From Bacillota bacterium (GTDB lineage Bacteria; Bacillota; Clostridia; Christensenellales; Aristaeellaceae): 28,948 nt of DNA. A program made the translations under genes and the position numbers. The stretch lies in the NCBI GenBank assembly GCA_023459275.1, contig JAEWVC010000028.1, forward strand, positions 1 through 28,948. The letters run 5' to 3'. The notes below the pieces were generated by a model. The model was not told the DNA's origin. It made no database searches and saw nothing but the letters and a program-made list of their open reading frames with translations. The stretch's first letter is position 1. Each line of letters begins with the position of its first letter. This document shows positions 21,691 through 28,948 of this stretch, piece by piece.

Positions 21691-23256
21691 TCAATGACCC
21701 GTGGTAATCTCCTCCAGCAAGCCTCTGCCCTCTGCCTCATCCTCTTCATTCAGCAGGAAAACAAGATAATCGCCGGGACGGATCAGCGTATTGCCGGAGG
21801 GGATGAACTCCTCCTCATCCCTGCGGATGGCGATGAGCAGGCTGTGCTTGGGGAAGGTCAGGGACTTCACCGTCTGGTCGGCCGCCTTGGAGCCGTGCTG
21901 CACAATGGTCTCCACGGTGATCTTCCGCCGGCGGCTGCACTTGGCGCCGCAGCCGCGCTCCGCAAGCTGATTGGCAAGAAGCGAATCGTAGATCGGCCTG
22001 CTCTTCAAAAGGTCGGCCACCACATAGGCCACCAGGGAAACGATAACCAGGGGCAGCAGGTTGACAAAGGAACCGGTCATTTCCAGCAGCAGAATCACAC
22101 CCGTAAAAGGCGCGCGCACGATGGCCGCAAAATAGCCCGCCATGCTGATGACGATCAGGTCATTGAGCAGGGATCTGTCCACATTCAGATATAGCGCGGA
22201 AAACTCCCCGGTGATGCTGCCCAGGGCCGCCCCCATGATCAGCAGCGGAAAAAAAATGCCGCCTGGTGCGCCCGAACCAAAGCTTGCCATGGAAAACAAA
22301 AATTTCACCGCAAAGATCAACAGCAGCATGGACAGCCCGGTTGGTTCCTCCAGCTTTGTGACCACCGCGTGTCCGCCTCCCAGGACCGTAGGGAATACAA
22401 GGCCCAGGCAGCCGGCCAGCACAAAGGGGATCATCACCCGCACGGGGGGCGGCAGCCGCTTCATGCTTTTATACAGCGCCTGGGTTTTGAGCAGCACATA
22501 GTTGTACAGCGCCCCCATGCATCCCAGCAGCACGCCCAGCAAAAGCAGCAGCCAGTAGCTTTTCAGCGGGATACCCACAGGCGTATGAAAGGAAAAAACG
22601 GTGTTGACACCAAAAACCATTTTGGACACAAAATCGCCCAGCACGGCGCAAACCATGGTCACCAGCAGAATCGCGGGAGAAATATATTTGAAGATTTCCT
22701 CTACCGCGAACATGGCCCCTGCCAGCGGTGCATTGAACGCCGCCGCCAGCCCCGCGCTGGCGCCGCCCGCGATGAGCATGCGCTTTTCCGTTCGGGAGGA
22801 GGCGAGCCTGTTCCCGATCCCCTCTGCCACACACGAACCGATCTGGATGGACGGGCCCTCCCGTCCCAGGGAAAGCCCGGCCAGGATGGAAGCGGCGCCG
22901 CCCACAAATTTAGCGATCAGCGTGCTGAGCCACGGCACCTCAAAATGCCCCATGATGATCCCCTTCACCTGGGGGATACCGCTGCCGCCGATATACTTGT
23001 ATTTTGAGGCCAGATACCCCACCCCGTACCCCAGCGCGCAAAGCGCCAGAAAAAGAAACGGGATCAGTACAGGATTGCTTCTTATGTAATCATACACCGC
23101 GAAGGAGAGGGTCTCCGCCTTCATCAGCACAAAGCGGTACAAGCTTGCGATCAGCCCCACACTGGCCCCGATCACAGCACTTTTCCCAATGAGGCCGGCC
23201 TTGCGCGTGGGCATGGAGATGGCTGCCTGATACTGGTTCTCCTCCAAACGGTTCAT
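21691..23256 (-). CDS. clcA: CLC-family chloride/proton antiporter with TrkA-C domain
   Basis: A 521-residue membrane protein. The three anion-pore motifs are present: GGSGIPQ, GREGPSIQ (with the gating Glu) and GSGAPGGIFFP. A Glu pair in MFAVEEIF matches the internal proton-transfer Glu of E. coli ClcA, so coupled antiport is more likely than a channel (inference). About the last 90 residues, after the membrane part, form a TrkA-C/RCK_C-like cytoplasmic domain (VKSLTFPKHSLLIAIRR...IRPGDYLVFLL) that may sense a ligand. The ATG follows AGGAAGAGG. It is a single gene. Confidence 0.93.
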   Translation of the reverse strand: MNRLEENQYQAAISMPTRKAGLIGKSAVIGASVGLIASLYRFVLMKAETLSFAVYDYIRSNPVLIPFLFLALCALGYGVGYLASKYKYIGGSGIPQVKGIIMGHFEVPWLSTLIAKFVGGAASILAGLSLGREGPSIQIGSCVAEGIGNRLASSRTEKRMLIAGGASAGLAAAFNAPLAGAMFAVEEIFKYISPAILLVTMVCAVLGDFVSKMVFGVNTVFSFHTPVGIPLKSYWLLLLLGVLLGCMGALYNYVLLKTQALYKSMKRLPPPVRVMIPFVLAGCLGLVFPTVLGGGHAVVTKLEEPTGLSMLLLIFAVKFLFSMASFGSGAPGGIFFPLLIMGAALGSITGEFSALYLNVDRSLLNDLIVISMAGYFAAIVRAPFTGVILLLEMTGSFVNLLPLVIVSLVAYVVADLLKSRPIYDSLLANQLAERGCGAKCSRRRKITVETIVQHGSKAADQTVKSLTFPKHSLLIAIRRDEEEFIPSGNTLIRPGDYLVFLLNEEDEAEGRGLLEEITTGH

Positions 23257-23291
23257 AACAGATTCCTCTTCCTAAAAAAGTCACAACCGCA

Positions 23292-23320
23292 ATTATAGCA
23301 CATTTCAGCAACTATGAAAG
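23292..23320 (-). promoter_or_regulatory. Promoter of clcA, extended -10
   Basis: On the minus strand TGC-TATAAT gives a perfect -10 (23292-23297) with the TG extension. The -35 at 17 bases is only CTTTCA (23315-23320). Confidence 0.72.
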
Positions 23321-23412
23321 ACGCTGAAGCAATTTTCTCCATTCCTTACAAGGTTCTCGCTTTGGATGACATATTCGCTAGTGGCGGATACGGCGGATAC
23401 GCATAGAACACC

Positions 23413-23450
23413 AAAAAGCCGCCGTGCAGGCTTTCCCCCGGCACGGCGGC
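23413..23450 (-). terminator. Intrinsic terminator after the anti-sigma gene
   Basis: On the minus strand GCCGCCGTGC (23441-23450) and GCACGGCGGC (23418-23427) form a perfect 10-bp stem, followed at once by TTTTT. It lies 16 bases after the stop. Confidence 0.93.
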
Positions 23451-23466
23451 CCGGAAAGCGCGCCGC

Positions 23467-24804
23467 CTATTTCAGTTCCGCCCGCACCGCATCCACCATT
23501 TTGTAGCGGTAGGGCGTGCCGTTCACAGGATTTTGCGCGGCATGGGGATCGTACACATCCGCTTCCTTGTCCCACTCCGGCACATACTCCTTGGGCACGA
23601 TCAGCAGCGCGGAGGGCATTTCCCCCGCAACCGGCGCAAGGTCTATCTGGTAGTGCACGTACTGATTTCCCCTGTCATCCTCATCCAGCCCATAACTATG
23701 GCCATTGTCCAGCGGACCTTTGCTGTCCGCGTCCAGAACGCCCAAAGGGCGGCACAAGGCGCTTGTGGCACCGTGCAGCGGGTCCATGTTCAGTTTCGTC
23801 CCCAAGGGTTTGGGGTATACCCGCAGCTCTATGCTTCCCCCCGTCTGCGCATAGGCGAATTTTTCGATCTCCAGCGTAAAGCTTTCCGTTTCATAGACGG
23901 TCAGCACGGGTCTAAGCTGCCCGGCGGGGCCGTCCAGCGCCACCTGAAAGGTGATGTCCCGCTGTGCCGCAACCTTGGCCCAGCCAAGCTGCCCGTATAC
24001 GCGCCGGTAATCCTCCCCGCTGTAATCCGTCATCAGGGATTCATCCATCACGAATTTCGCAAGCTCGCAAAATCCGGTGCGGTCAGCGGGCAGGCGGTGC
24101 TGGTTGAAGACCTTCACAAAATCCTCGTTGTCCCACATGGCAGCGGCATCCACCAAAATAGGTGTGCTCTGGGGCTCCCATACGTACACAGTGAAGGAGA
24201 GGGAGAGCGTTTCCCCCGGCGTAAAGGGAATCGGTTCTTCTTCGCCAAGGTATCCTGGGCAAGTGGCAAAATAGCTTGCGCTTGCGGGAAGCGCGATCCC
24301 CTCTACCTCCCCGCCAAGCAGCTGCCCGCAGTCGTGCTGCGGCGTCTGGACGGCGGGGCCGTTCTCCAGGAGTTCGCGGCCACCGGCGAAAAACGGGCTC
24401 ATGGTGATCATCACCTGCCTGTCCGTATTGGAAGACACCGTCCAGTGCAGATGCAGGGTTTCTCCGTCATACAAGTATTCATTGAGGGTCACCGTCACAT
24501 CCTGCGCCGCCACCGAGGTGTCGGGCTGGCGGATCATCTCCTGGGCGGCTTCCGGAACGCTTTGATCCCCGCCGAACAGGCGGTCCAGAAGGTCGGATTG
24601 TGTCAGGGCGATGGCCGCGCTGATGGTGAGCAGGATCAGGACCAGCGCAACCGCAAGGCCCAGGGATATCTTTTTTTTCATCACGGGCTGCTCCTTTTCA
24701 TTTTGAAAGTTTTGGAGCGTCTGCCGGACCGTTTTCTCAAAGGCTGGGGATACGGGCGGATAGAGCAACCGGAGTTTTTCCCGGGACAGATTCAGTCTTT
24801 TCAT
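23467..24804 (-). CDS. Membrane-anchored probable anti-sigma factor
   Basis: A 445-residue single-pass protein. A short cytoplasmic head (1-42) with LSREKLRLLYPPVSPAFEKTV precedes KKK and one membrane helix (about 45-67). The remaining 375 residues are outside and beta-rich, with no clear catalytic motif (TVTLNEYLYDGETLHLHWTV near the start of the outer part). It overlaps the sigma gene by four bases (ATGA). The layout is that of ECF-linked anti-sigma factors such as the DUF4179 type, but the N-terminal domain is not a clear zinc anti-sigma domain. The function is inferred from context, and a simple co-regulated surface protein is the alternative. Confidence 0.65.
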   Translation of the reverse strand: MKRLNLSREKLRLLYPPVSPAFEKTVRQTLQNFQNEKEQPVMKKKISLGLAVALVLILLTISAAIALTQSDLLDRLFGGDQSVPEAAQEMIRQPDTSVAAQDVTVTLNEYLYDGETLHLHWTVSSNTDRQVMITMSPFFAGGRELLENGPAVQTPQHDCGQLLGGEVEGIALPASASYFATCPGYLGEEEPIPFTPGETLSLSFTVYVWEPQSTPILVDAAAMWDNEDFVKVFNQHRLPADRTGFCELAKFVMDESLMTDYSGEDYRRVYGQLGWAKVAAQRDITFQVALDGPAGQLRPVLTVYETESFTLEIEKFAYAQTGGSIELRVYPKPLGTKLNMDPLHGATSALCRPLGVLDADSKGPLDNGHSYGLDEDDRGNQYVHYQIDLAPVAGEMPSALLIVPKEYVPEWDKEADVYDPHAAQNPVNGTPYRYKMVDAVRAELK

Positions 24805-25280
24805 CGTTCGCTCCCCTCCCCTTCCGTAAGGGCCGTGCGCAGCGCGCGGCGTGCGCGGAACAAACGGTTCTTGACGGCCGCCACCGAAAGGCCAAGGGCC
24901 GCGGCGATCTCCCTTTCCAGATAGTTTTCCATGTGGTACAAAAGCAGGGGGGTGCGCAGCTTTTCCGGCAGCGCGTCAATAGCCGCCTTCAGGGCCAGGT
25001 TTTCAGGGATGTACGCTTCCCCCGCCTGCTCCGCCTGCGCCATGGGGACGACGCGCTTGCGGTGGCGCTGTATGTTGCGGCACTCGTTGATGATGATGCG
25101 CGTCAGCCATGGGCGGAAGCTCTCCGGCCTCGCCTTTTCCCTTAGGGCCCAGGCCTTCATCAGCCCCTGCTGGACGGCATCCTGCGTATCGGCCTCCGAG
25201 CGAAGGATGCTCATGCCTATTCTGTAAAGGGTGGCCGATGCTGCCGTCACTTCCGCCGTGAACCGTTCGCCTGAGATCAT
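24801..25280 (-). CDS. ECF-type RNA polymerase sigma factor
   Basis: A 159-residue sigma-70 family factor with only regions 2 and 4. Region 2 has SEADTQDAVQQGLMKAWALR and SFRPWLTRIIINECRN. Region 4 has IDALPEKLRTPLLLYHMENY, then the helix-turn-helix EIAAALGLSVAAVKNRLFRARRAL. The GGAGG lies 5 bases before the ATG. It is the first gene of the operon with the membrane partner. I do not see a clear self-recognised promoter; an inverted repeat GTTTG...CAAAC (about 25305-25330) lies upstream. Confidence 0.92.
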   Translation of the reverse strand: MISGERFTAEVTAASATLYRIGMSILRSEADTQDAVQQGLMKAWALREKARPESFRPWLTRIIINECRNIQRHRKRVVPMAQAEQAGEAYIPENLALKAAIDALPEKLRTPLLLYHMENYLEREIAAALGLSVAAVKNRLFRARRALRTALTEGEGSER

Positions 25281-25458
25281 GGCAGCCTCCGAAGGTTTGA
25301 TCAGGTGCGTTTGATACTATTTCCAAACATTATTTCGTCGTTGCGGCGGTCCTTTTCGCATGGTATACGCGCGGGGCTTCCCAAAGGATAGAAGGTCGCG
25401 AAAATTTTGCCGCAAAGGCGCAAATGCGCGCCCTGCAGCAATGAAAAGCCATCCCGCC

Positions 25459-26064
25459 TTATCCCTTGATGCCGTATGTTATGAAATCTTCCATCAGCGC
25501 GTTTTTGTCCCCCGTGAACACATGGCCGGGCATGCCCAGTGCGCGCCCGGCTTCCACATTGGCTGCGCTGTCGTCGATAAAAAAGCATTCCGCCGGCTTC
25601 AAGCCATAGGTGTCAAACAAAATCCGGTAGATTTTCTCCTCCGGCTTTACCGTATGGCAGAATGCGGAAACAATAGCCCCGTCGAAATATTTCAGTGCCT
25701 GGAAGGTGCCCTTGTACGCGTCAAACCGTACGCTGGCGTTGGACAAAAGATATAAATGATACCCATTTTCCTTCAGCCGCCGGCAAAGTTCAGCCATCTC
25801 GGGAAATTCCGGCATGTACTCATGCCAGTGGGCGAGGATTTGATCCACCCTGCTGTGCAGCCTTTCCGGCAGGCGTGCCTTGCATTTCTCCGCCAGCTCC
25901 TGATAGGTGGTATCCCCTCTGTCCAGCGCCCGCCATTCCGCCTTGCCGAAGACCTCCTGGGCGATGAGAAGCGCATCCTCCCCCTGGGCAAAGGGCAGGA
26001 TGCAGCGCATGGGATTGAAATCCCTCAGCACGTTGCCCATATCAAAGATGATGTTTTGTATCAT
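25459..26064 (-). CDS. HAD-superfamily hydrolase
   Basis: A 201-residue cytoplasmic phosphatase-like protein of the YihX/HAD-IA group. Motif I is IIFDMGNVLRDF with nucleophile Asp8. Motif II is LYLLSNAS, with the Ser/Thr position followed by Asn. Motif III is the Lys in HTVKPEEKIY, and motif IV is ECFFIDDSAANVEAG. A four-helix cap lies between I and II. The substrate is probably a small sugar or nucleotide phosphate but cannot be named. The ATG at 26064 follows GGAGGCAGGC; the longer open frame from 26145 crosses the promoter. Confidence 0.9.
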   Translation of the reverse strand: MIQNIIFDMGNVLRDFNPMRCILPFAQGEDALLIAQEVFGKAEWRALDRGDTTYQELAEKCKARLPERLHSRVDQILAHWHEYMPEFPEMAELCRRLKENGYHLYLLSNASVRFDAYKGTFQALKYFDGAIVSAFCHTVKPEEKIYRILFDTYGLKPAECFFIDDSAANVEAGRALGMPGHVFTGDKNALMEDFITYGIKG

Positions 26065-26091
26065 GCCTGCCTCCGAAAAAAAGATAAACCC

Positions 26092-26121
26092 ATTATACAT
26101 GCGGTGGAAGGCTTTGTACAA
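26092..26121 (-). promoter_or_regulatory. Promoter of the HAD hydrolase gene
   Basis: On the minus strand TATAAT (26092-26097) and TTGTAC (26116-26121) are separated by 18 bases. It diverges from the sda promoter, whose -35 starts 10 bases away. Confidence 0.75.
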
Positions 26122-26130
26122 TCTCCGCGG

Positions 26131-26158
26131 TTGACAAACCCGCAAAGCCGGGTATACT
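26131..26158 (+). promoter_or_regulatory. Promoter of the sdaAB-sdaAA operon
   Basis: TTGACA (26131-26136) and TATACT (26153-26158) are separated by 16 bases. The leader is about 25 bases, with GGAGG 6 bases before the sdaAB ATG. Confidence 0.85.
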
Positions 26159-26189
26159 TCATGCTGGAACTTATTTTCGGAGGCCAGTC

Positions 26190-26849
26190 ATGCATCTGTT
26201 TGATATCATCGGGCCGGCAATGATCGGCCCCTCCAGTTCCCACACCGCCGGGGCGGCGCGCATCGGCCGCGTGGCGCGAAGGCTACTTGGTGCCCAGCCT
26301 GTGCAAGCGGATATCGCCTTTCACGGCTCCTTTGCCAAAACCTATGCGGGCCACGGAACAGACAGGGCCGTGGCTGGAGGTTTGCTGGACTTTGACGTGG
26401 ACGATATCCGGCTCCGGGACAGCCTGGCGCTGGCACGGGAAGCCGGTATGGTGCTGCGCTTTTCCACCGTGAACCTGAAAAATGCCCACCCCAACACCAT
26501 CGTCATCGATGCCAGGGCCGCGGACGGGCGGCGCATCGTAGTCCAGGCCGCCTCCACCGGCGGCGGCAGCATCCGCGTTCAGTCCATGAACGGGCTGGAG
26601 GTGGGTTTTTCCGGCGCGGAGAACACCATCGTCATCCAGCATCACGACGCGCCCGGCGTCATCGCCAAGGTGAGCGGGCTCATCGCCTCCCGGAAGATGA
26701 ATATCGCCACCATGCGCGTCTTCCGCAGGCGCCAGGGGGCGGAGGCCGTAATGGTGCTGGAGGTGGACGGCCGGCCCGAAAACGCGCTTATTGAAGAACT
26801 GCACGCCTTGAAGGAAATTGACTCTGTCACCTTCCTGGAAAAGAGGTAA
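26190..26849 (+). CDS. sdaAB: L-serine dehydratase, beta subunit
   Basis: This is the beta subunit of the iron-sulfur L-serine dehydratase, which turns serine into pyruvate and ammonia. The 219-residue protein starts with FDIIGPAMIGPSSSHTAGAARIG (quoted in part), the serine-binding segment shared by this family. It then has FHGSFAKTYAGHGTD. A C-terminal ACT domain (about residues 145-219: IVIQHHDAPGVIAKVSG, MNIATMRVFRRRQG) probably binds serine or another amino acid for control. The downstream alpha subunit follows after 4 bases. Confidence 0.95.
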   Translation: MHLFDIIGPAMIGPSSSHTAGAARIGRVARRLLGAQPVQADIAFHGSFAKTYAGHGTDRAVAGGLLDFDVDDIRLRDSLALAREAGMVLRFSTVNLKNAHPNTIVIDARAADGRRIVVQAASTGGGSIRVQSMNGLEVGFSGAENTIVIQHHDAPGVIAKVSGLIASRKMNIATMRVFRRRQGAEAVMVLEVDGRPENALIEELHALKEIDSVTFLEKR

Positions 26850-26853
26850 TGTC

Positions 26854-27720
26854 ATGGAATACACCATGTCCGATTTGCTCAGCATGGCCCAGGGATCCAC
26901 CCTGGCCACCGCGGCAAAGAAAGCCCAGGCGGAGGAGGACGGCGTAACGGCTGAGGCGCTTACCCAGCGCATGCTTGCCTACCTTCAGCTGATGCGCGAT
27001 TCCGTAAAGGAGGGCCTGAATCCCGAACTGCGCTCCGTATCCGGCATGGCGGGCGGCCAGGCCGCGCTGCTTCATGCCCAGTTCAAACGTGGGGCTTCCC
27101 TGTGCGGCGGCATTTTGGGCAAAGCCACAGCCTACGCGCTGGCCGTGGCGGAATGCAACGCCTGCATGGGCAAGATCGTTGCCGCTCCCACCGCCGGGGC
27201 CTGCGGCATCCTGCCCGCCGCCCTGCTGGCCGTGCAGGAAGAAAAAGGCTTCTCCGATGACGCCGTGGCCGACGCTCTGTTCACCGCCGCCGCCGTGGGC
27301 CAGGCTATCGCCTATGAGGCCACCATTTCCGGCGCGGAGGGTGGCTGCCAGGCCGAAAGCGGCTCCGCCGCTGCCATGACCGCCGCAGCTTTGACGGAGC
27401 TCATGGGCGGCACACCTATGATGGCAGCCGACGCCTGCTCCTTTGCCCTGATGAACAGCATGGGCCTTGTCTGCGATCCCGTGGGCGGCCTGGTGGAGGT
27501 GCCCTGTGTATACCGCAACGTGGGCGGTGTGGCCAACGCCTTCACCGCCGCGGACATGGCCCTCTCCGGCATCACCTGCCTGATCCCCCCGGATGAAGTC
27601 ATTCTGGCCATGAAGGATGTGGGCGATGCCATGCCCGCCTCCCTGCGGGAAACCGGCGAGGGCGGCTGCGCCGCCTGCCCTTCCATGCGGATAAAGTTTG
27701 AAAAGGGCCCCCGCCCGTAA
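26854..27720 (+). CDS. sdaAA: L-serine dehydratase, iron-sulfur alpha subunit
   Basis: The catalytic subunit, 288 residues. It carries a 4Fe-4S cluster, and the conserved Cys are seen in ECNACMGKIVAAPTAGACG and CDPVGGLVEVPC, with another Cys pair near the C-terminus (GGCAACPSM). Family segments MAGGQAALL, GAEGGCQAESGSAAAM and RNVGGVANAFTAADMAL are in order. The ATG at 26854 follows AGAGGT, 7 bases away; a longer frame from 26818 overlaps sdaAB. The two subunits together give a complete dehydratase, so serine catabolism is supported. Confidence 0.95.
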   Translation: MEYTMSDLLSMAQGSTLATAAKKAQAEEDGVTAEALTQRMLAYLQLMRDSVKEGLNPELRSVSGMAGGQAALLHAQFKRGASLCGGILGKATAYALAVAECNACMGKIVAAPTAGACGILPAALLAVQEEKGFSDDAVADALFTAAAVGQAIAYEATISGAEGGCQAESGSAAAMTAAALTELMGGTPMMAADACSFALMNSMGLVCDPVGGLVEVPCVYRNVGGVANAFTAADMALSGITCLIPPDEVILAMKDVGDAMPASLRETGEGGCAACPSMRIKFEKGPRP

Positions 27721-27873
27721 ACATCCGCACGGAGGCCCGTTTCCGGAAGCCATGTAAGGCACGTTAATGCCGCCCCTGCCGGCGGCAGAGATTTGAGGAT
27801 TATACCAGGCTGCTGGCCTTTTCGAGAAAGCTTTCTGTCCTTCCCATGGATGTGCCGTTTTACACGGTGGGGG

Positions 27874-27902
27874 TTCCCTTTTGGTTTGAAATCCTGTATG
27901 AT
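27874..27902 (+). promoter_or_regulatory. Probable promoter of the pyridoxamine kinase gene
   Basis: TATGAT (27897-27902) is a good -10 with TG directly before it. The -35 at 17 bases, TTCCCT (27874-27879), is poor. The leader would be about 20 bases. Confidence 0.5.
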
Positions 27903-27929
27903 AGGGGGCAATCACAAAGGAGGCTTTCC

Positions 27930-28787
27930 ATGGAACGGCAAAAACGGGTCCTGGCCATACACGATATTTCCTGTGTGGGGCGCTGCAGCCTTACGGTGGC
28001 CCTGCCCATCCTTTGCTGCGCAGGGCTGGATACGGGTGTGCTACCTACAGCTATCCTTTCCACCCATACCGGCGGCTTTCAGGGGTACACCTACCGGGAC
28101 CTGACGGAGGATATCCTGCCCGTCACGGATCATTGGAAAACGCTCGGACTTTCCTTTGACGCATTGTATTCCGGGTTTCTGGGCTCCTATGACCAGATCG
28201 GCTTGGTGGCACAGCTGATGGAGGACTTTTCTCAAAAATCCGCGCTGCGTATGGTGGACCCGGTGATGGCCGACAACGGCCGCCTGTACGCCACCTATAC
28301 AAAGGAAATGGCCAAGGGTATGCACAGGCTGTGCCGCAAGGCGGACATCATCACTCCCAACATGACGGAGGCGTGCATCCTGCTGGACATTCCCTACAAG
28401 CCAGAGGGCTTTACCCGCAAGGAGACGGAGGACATGCTCAAAAGGCTGTGTGAGCTTGGCCCCCGGCAGGCGGTGCTGACGGGGGTCACGCTGGGGGAAG
28501 ACCAACTTGGCACAGCGGCCTACGACGCGGAAACGGGTAAGGTTTCCTATGCCTTCGAGGGAAGGTTCCCCGGCATCTTCCACGGCACGGGGGATATCCT
28601 GTCCAGCGCCCTGCTGGCCGGGCTGATGAACGGAAAAAGCCTGGCGGCTTCCGCCGCCTTGGCCGTGACGTTTACCCACCGATGCATCCGGTATACGCTG
28701 GAATCCGGCCAGGAACTCCGCTACGGCGTGCGCTTTGAGGCCGCGCTGCCCTGCCTTATGGAATTATTGAAAAAAGACCCGGCGTAG
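27930..28787 (+). CDS. Pyridoxamine kinase (PdxK/PdxY family)
   Basis: A 285-residue ribokinase-like enzyme that phosphorylates pyridoxal, pyridoxamine or pyridoxine in B6 salvage. It begins RVLAIHDISCVGRCSLTVALP and has LPTAILSTHTGGFQGY, VDPVMADNGRLY, DIITPNMTEACILLDIPY, and the catalytic loop FHGTGDILSSALLAG with the GTGD anion hole and catalytic Asp. These motifs and the length match the COG2240 group. The choice between pyridoxamine and pyridoxal preference cannot be made from sequence. The ATG at 27930 lies after AAAGGAGG. Its product, PLP, is not used by the iron-sulfur serine dehydratase next door, so the neighbours are probably independent. Confidence 0.9.
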   Translation: MERQKRVLAIHDISCVGRCSLTVALPILCCAGLDTGVLPTAILSTHTGGFQGYTYRDLTEDILPVTDHWKTLGLSFDALYSGFLGSYDQIGLVAQLMEDFSQKSALRMVDPVMADNGRLYATYTKEMAKGMHRLCRKADIITPNMTEACILLDIPYKPEGFTRKETEDMLKRLCELGPRQAVLTGVTLGEDQLGTAAYDAETGKVSYAFEGRFPGIFHGTGDILSSALLAGLMNGKSLAASAALAVTFTHRCIRYTLESGQELRYGVRFEAALPCLMELLKKDPA

Positions 28788-28794
28788 CATGCAA

Positions 28795-28822
28795 GAGCCG
28801 CGGGAGCAAAATCCCGCGGCTC
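28795..28822. terminator. Hairpin after the pyridoxamine kinase gene
   Basis: GAGCCGCGGGA and TCCCGCGGCTC form a perfect 11-bp stem around GCAAAA, 8 bases after the stop. No T-run follows directly, but a second hairpin with T-runs lies 8 bases further on. Confidence 0.75.
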
Positions 28823-28829
28823 AGCGTGT

Positions 28830-28948
28830 CGAAAAAGTGGCGTTGCCACTTTTTCGAGTTTTTCCCTCGCTGCACTGCACGACGGCTGCGCCATCGTACG
28901 GCCGTTTGCTCGGGCAAGGTAGGAATTTCTTCGAAATTCCTGCGAAAA
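28830..28948. repeat. Hairpin-rich tail, probable dispersed repeat or terminator array
   Basis: CGAAAAAGTGGC-GTT-GCCACTTTTTCG (28830-28856) is a perfect 12-bp stem with T-runs, followed by AGTTTTTCCC. Then comes a GC-rich stretch with short dyads. AGGAATTTC-TTC-GAAATTCCT (28921-28941) is a third perfect hairpin. I see no reading frame with a recognisable product. It may be a repeat element that continues past the window edge. Confidence 0.6.

Noticed and set aside
26827..27915. Minus-strand open frame of 362 codons opposite sdaAA
   Set aside because: Gly/His-rich shadow of sdaAA with no ribosome binding site. A TATAAT at 27808-27813 on that strand has no proper -35 at a normal distance.

Overview
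The window looks like a chromosomal segment of a fairly GC-rich member of the Bacillota, class Clostridia (inference). Supporting signs are the short HisG paired with HisZ, a two-subunit iron-sulfur L-serine dehydratase, PhoP/PhoR/PhoU phosphate genes, sigma-A promoters close to TTGACA-17-TATAAT, strong GGAGG ribosome binding sites, and surface proteins with peptidoglycan-binding and SH3 domains on Pro/Thr linkers. An order such as Christensenellales is possible, but nothing here proves it. There are no phage genes, transposases, CRISPR arrays or rRNA genes.

Layout, left to right. At 1-257 is a minus-strand tRNA cluster (tRNA-Val, tRNA-Asp and one cut by the window edge) with its promoter. 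At 342-5549 is a tightly overlapping minus-strand histidine operon, hisZ-hisG-hisD-hisB-hisA-hisIE, behind a consensus promoter that carries a perfect palindrome just downstream of the -10 box; hisC, hisH and hisF are absent. At 5569-8388 are a YcxB-like membrane protein, an exported GH18 glycosidase, and a divergent uridine kinase with a bidirectional terminator. At 8404-9720 is a peptidoglycan-binding protein with 23 tandem TAEP units. At 9803-12893 is a group of three: a condensation-domain acyltransferase-like protein, a six-helix zinc-ribbon membrane protein, and a divergent alpha/beta hydrolase. A LysE-type exporter follows.

At 13706-15024 are tcdA (tRNA ct6A formation) and an overlapping HD-domain gene. 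At 15130-18644 is the minus-strand operon pstB-phoU-phoP-phoR, with no pstS, pstC or pstA beside it. The gap upstream of pstB contains a small palindromic element. At 19118-21561 are a 648-residue PG-binding/SH3 protein and, just downstream, a decayed paralogue broken in at least two places, one at a G8 tract. At 21691-23256 is a CLC chloride/proton antiporter.

The right part holds an ECF sigma factor overlapping its likely membrane anti-sigma partner (23467-25280), a HAD hydrolase, a divergent sdaAB-sdaAA L-serine dehydratase operon (26190-27720) and a pyridoxamine kinase (27930-28787). The window ends in a run of perfect hairpins that may be a dispersed repeat.

Most of the window is ordinary housekeeping. 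The points most worth a second look are the acyltransferase/zinc-ribbon/hydrolase trio, the incomplete his operon with its palindromic operator candidate, pstB without its transporter partners, the decayed SH3 paralogue, and the GH18 gene whose real start is probably a TTG downstream of an inverted repeat. I found no clear case for an entirely new biological system.
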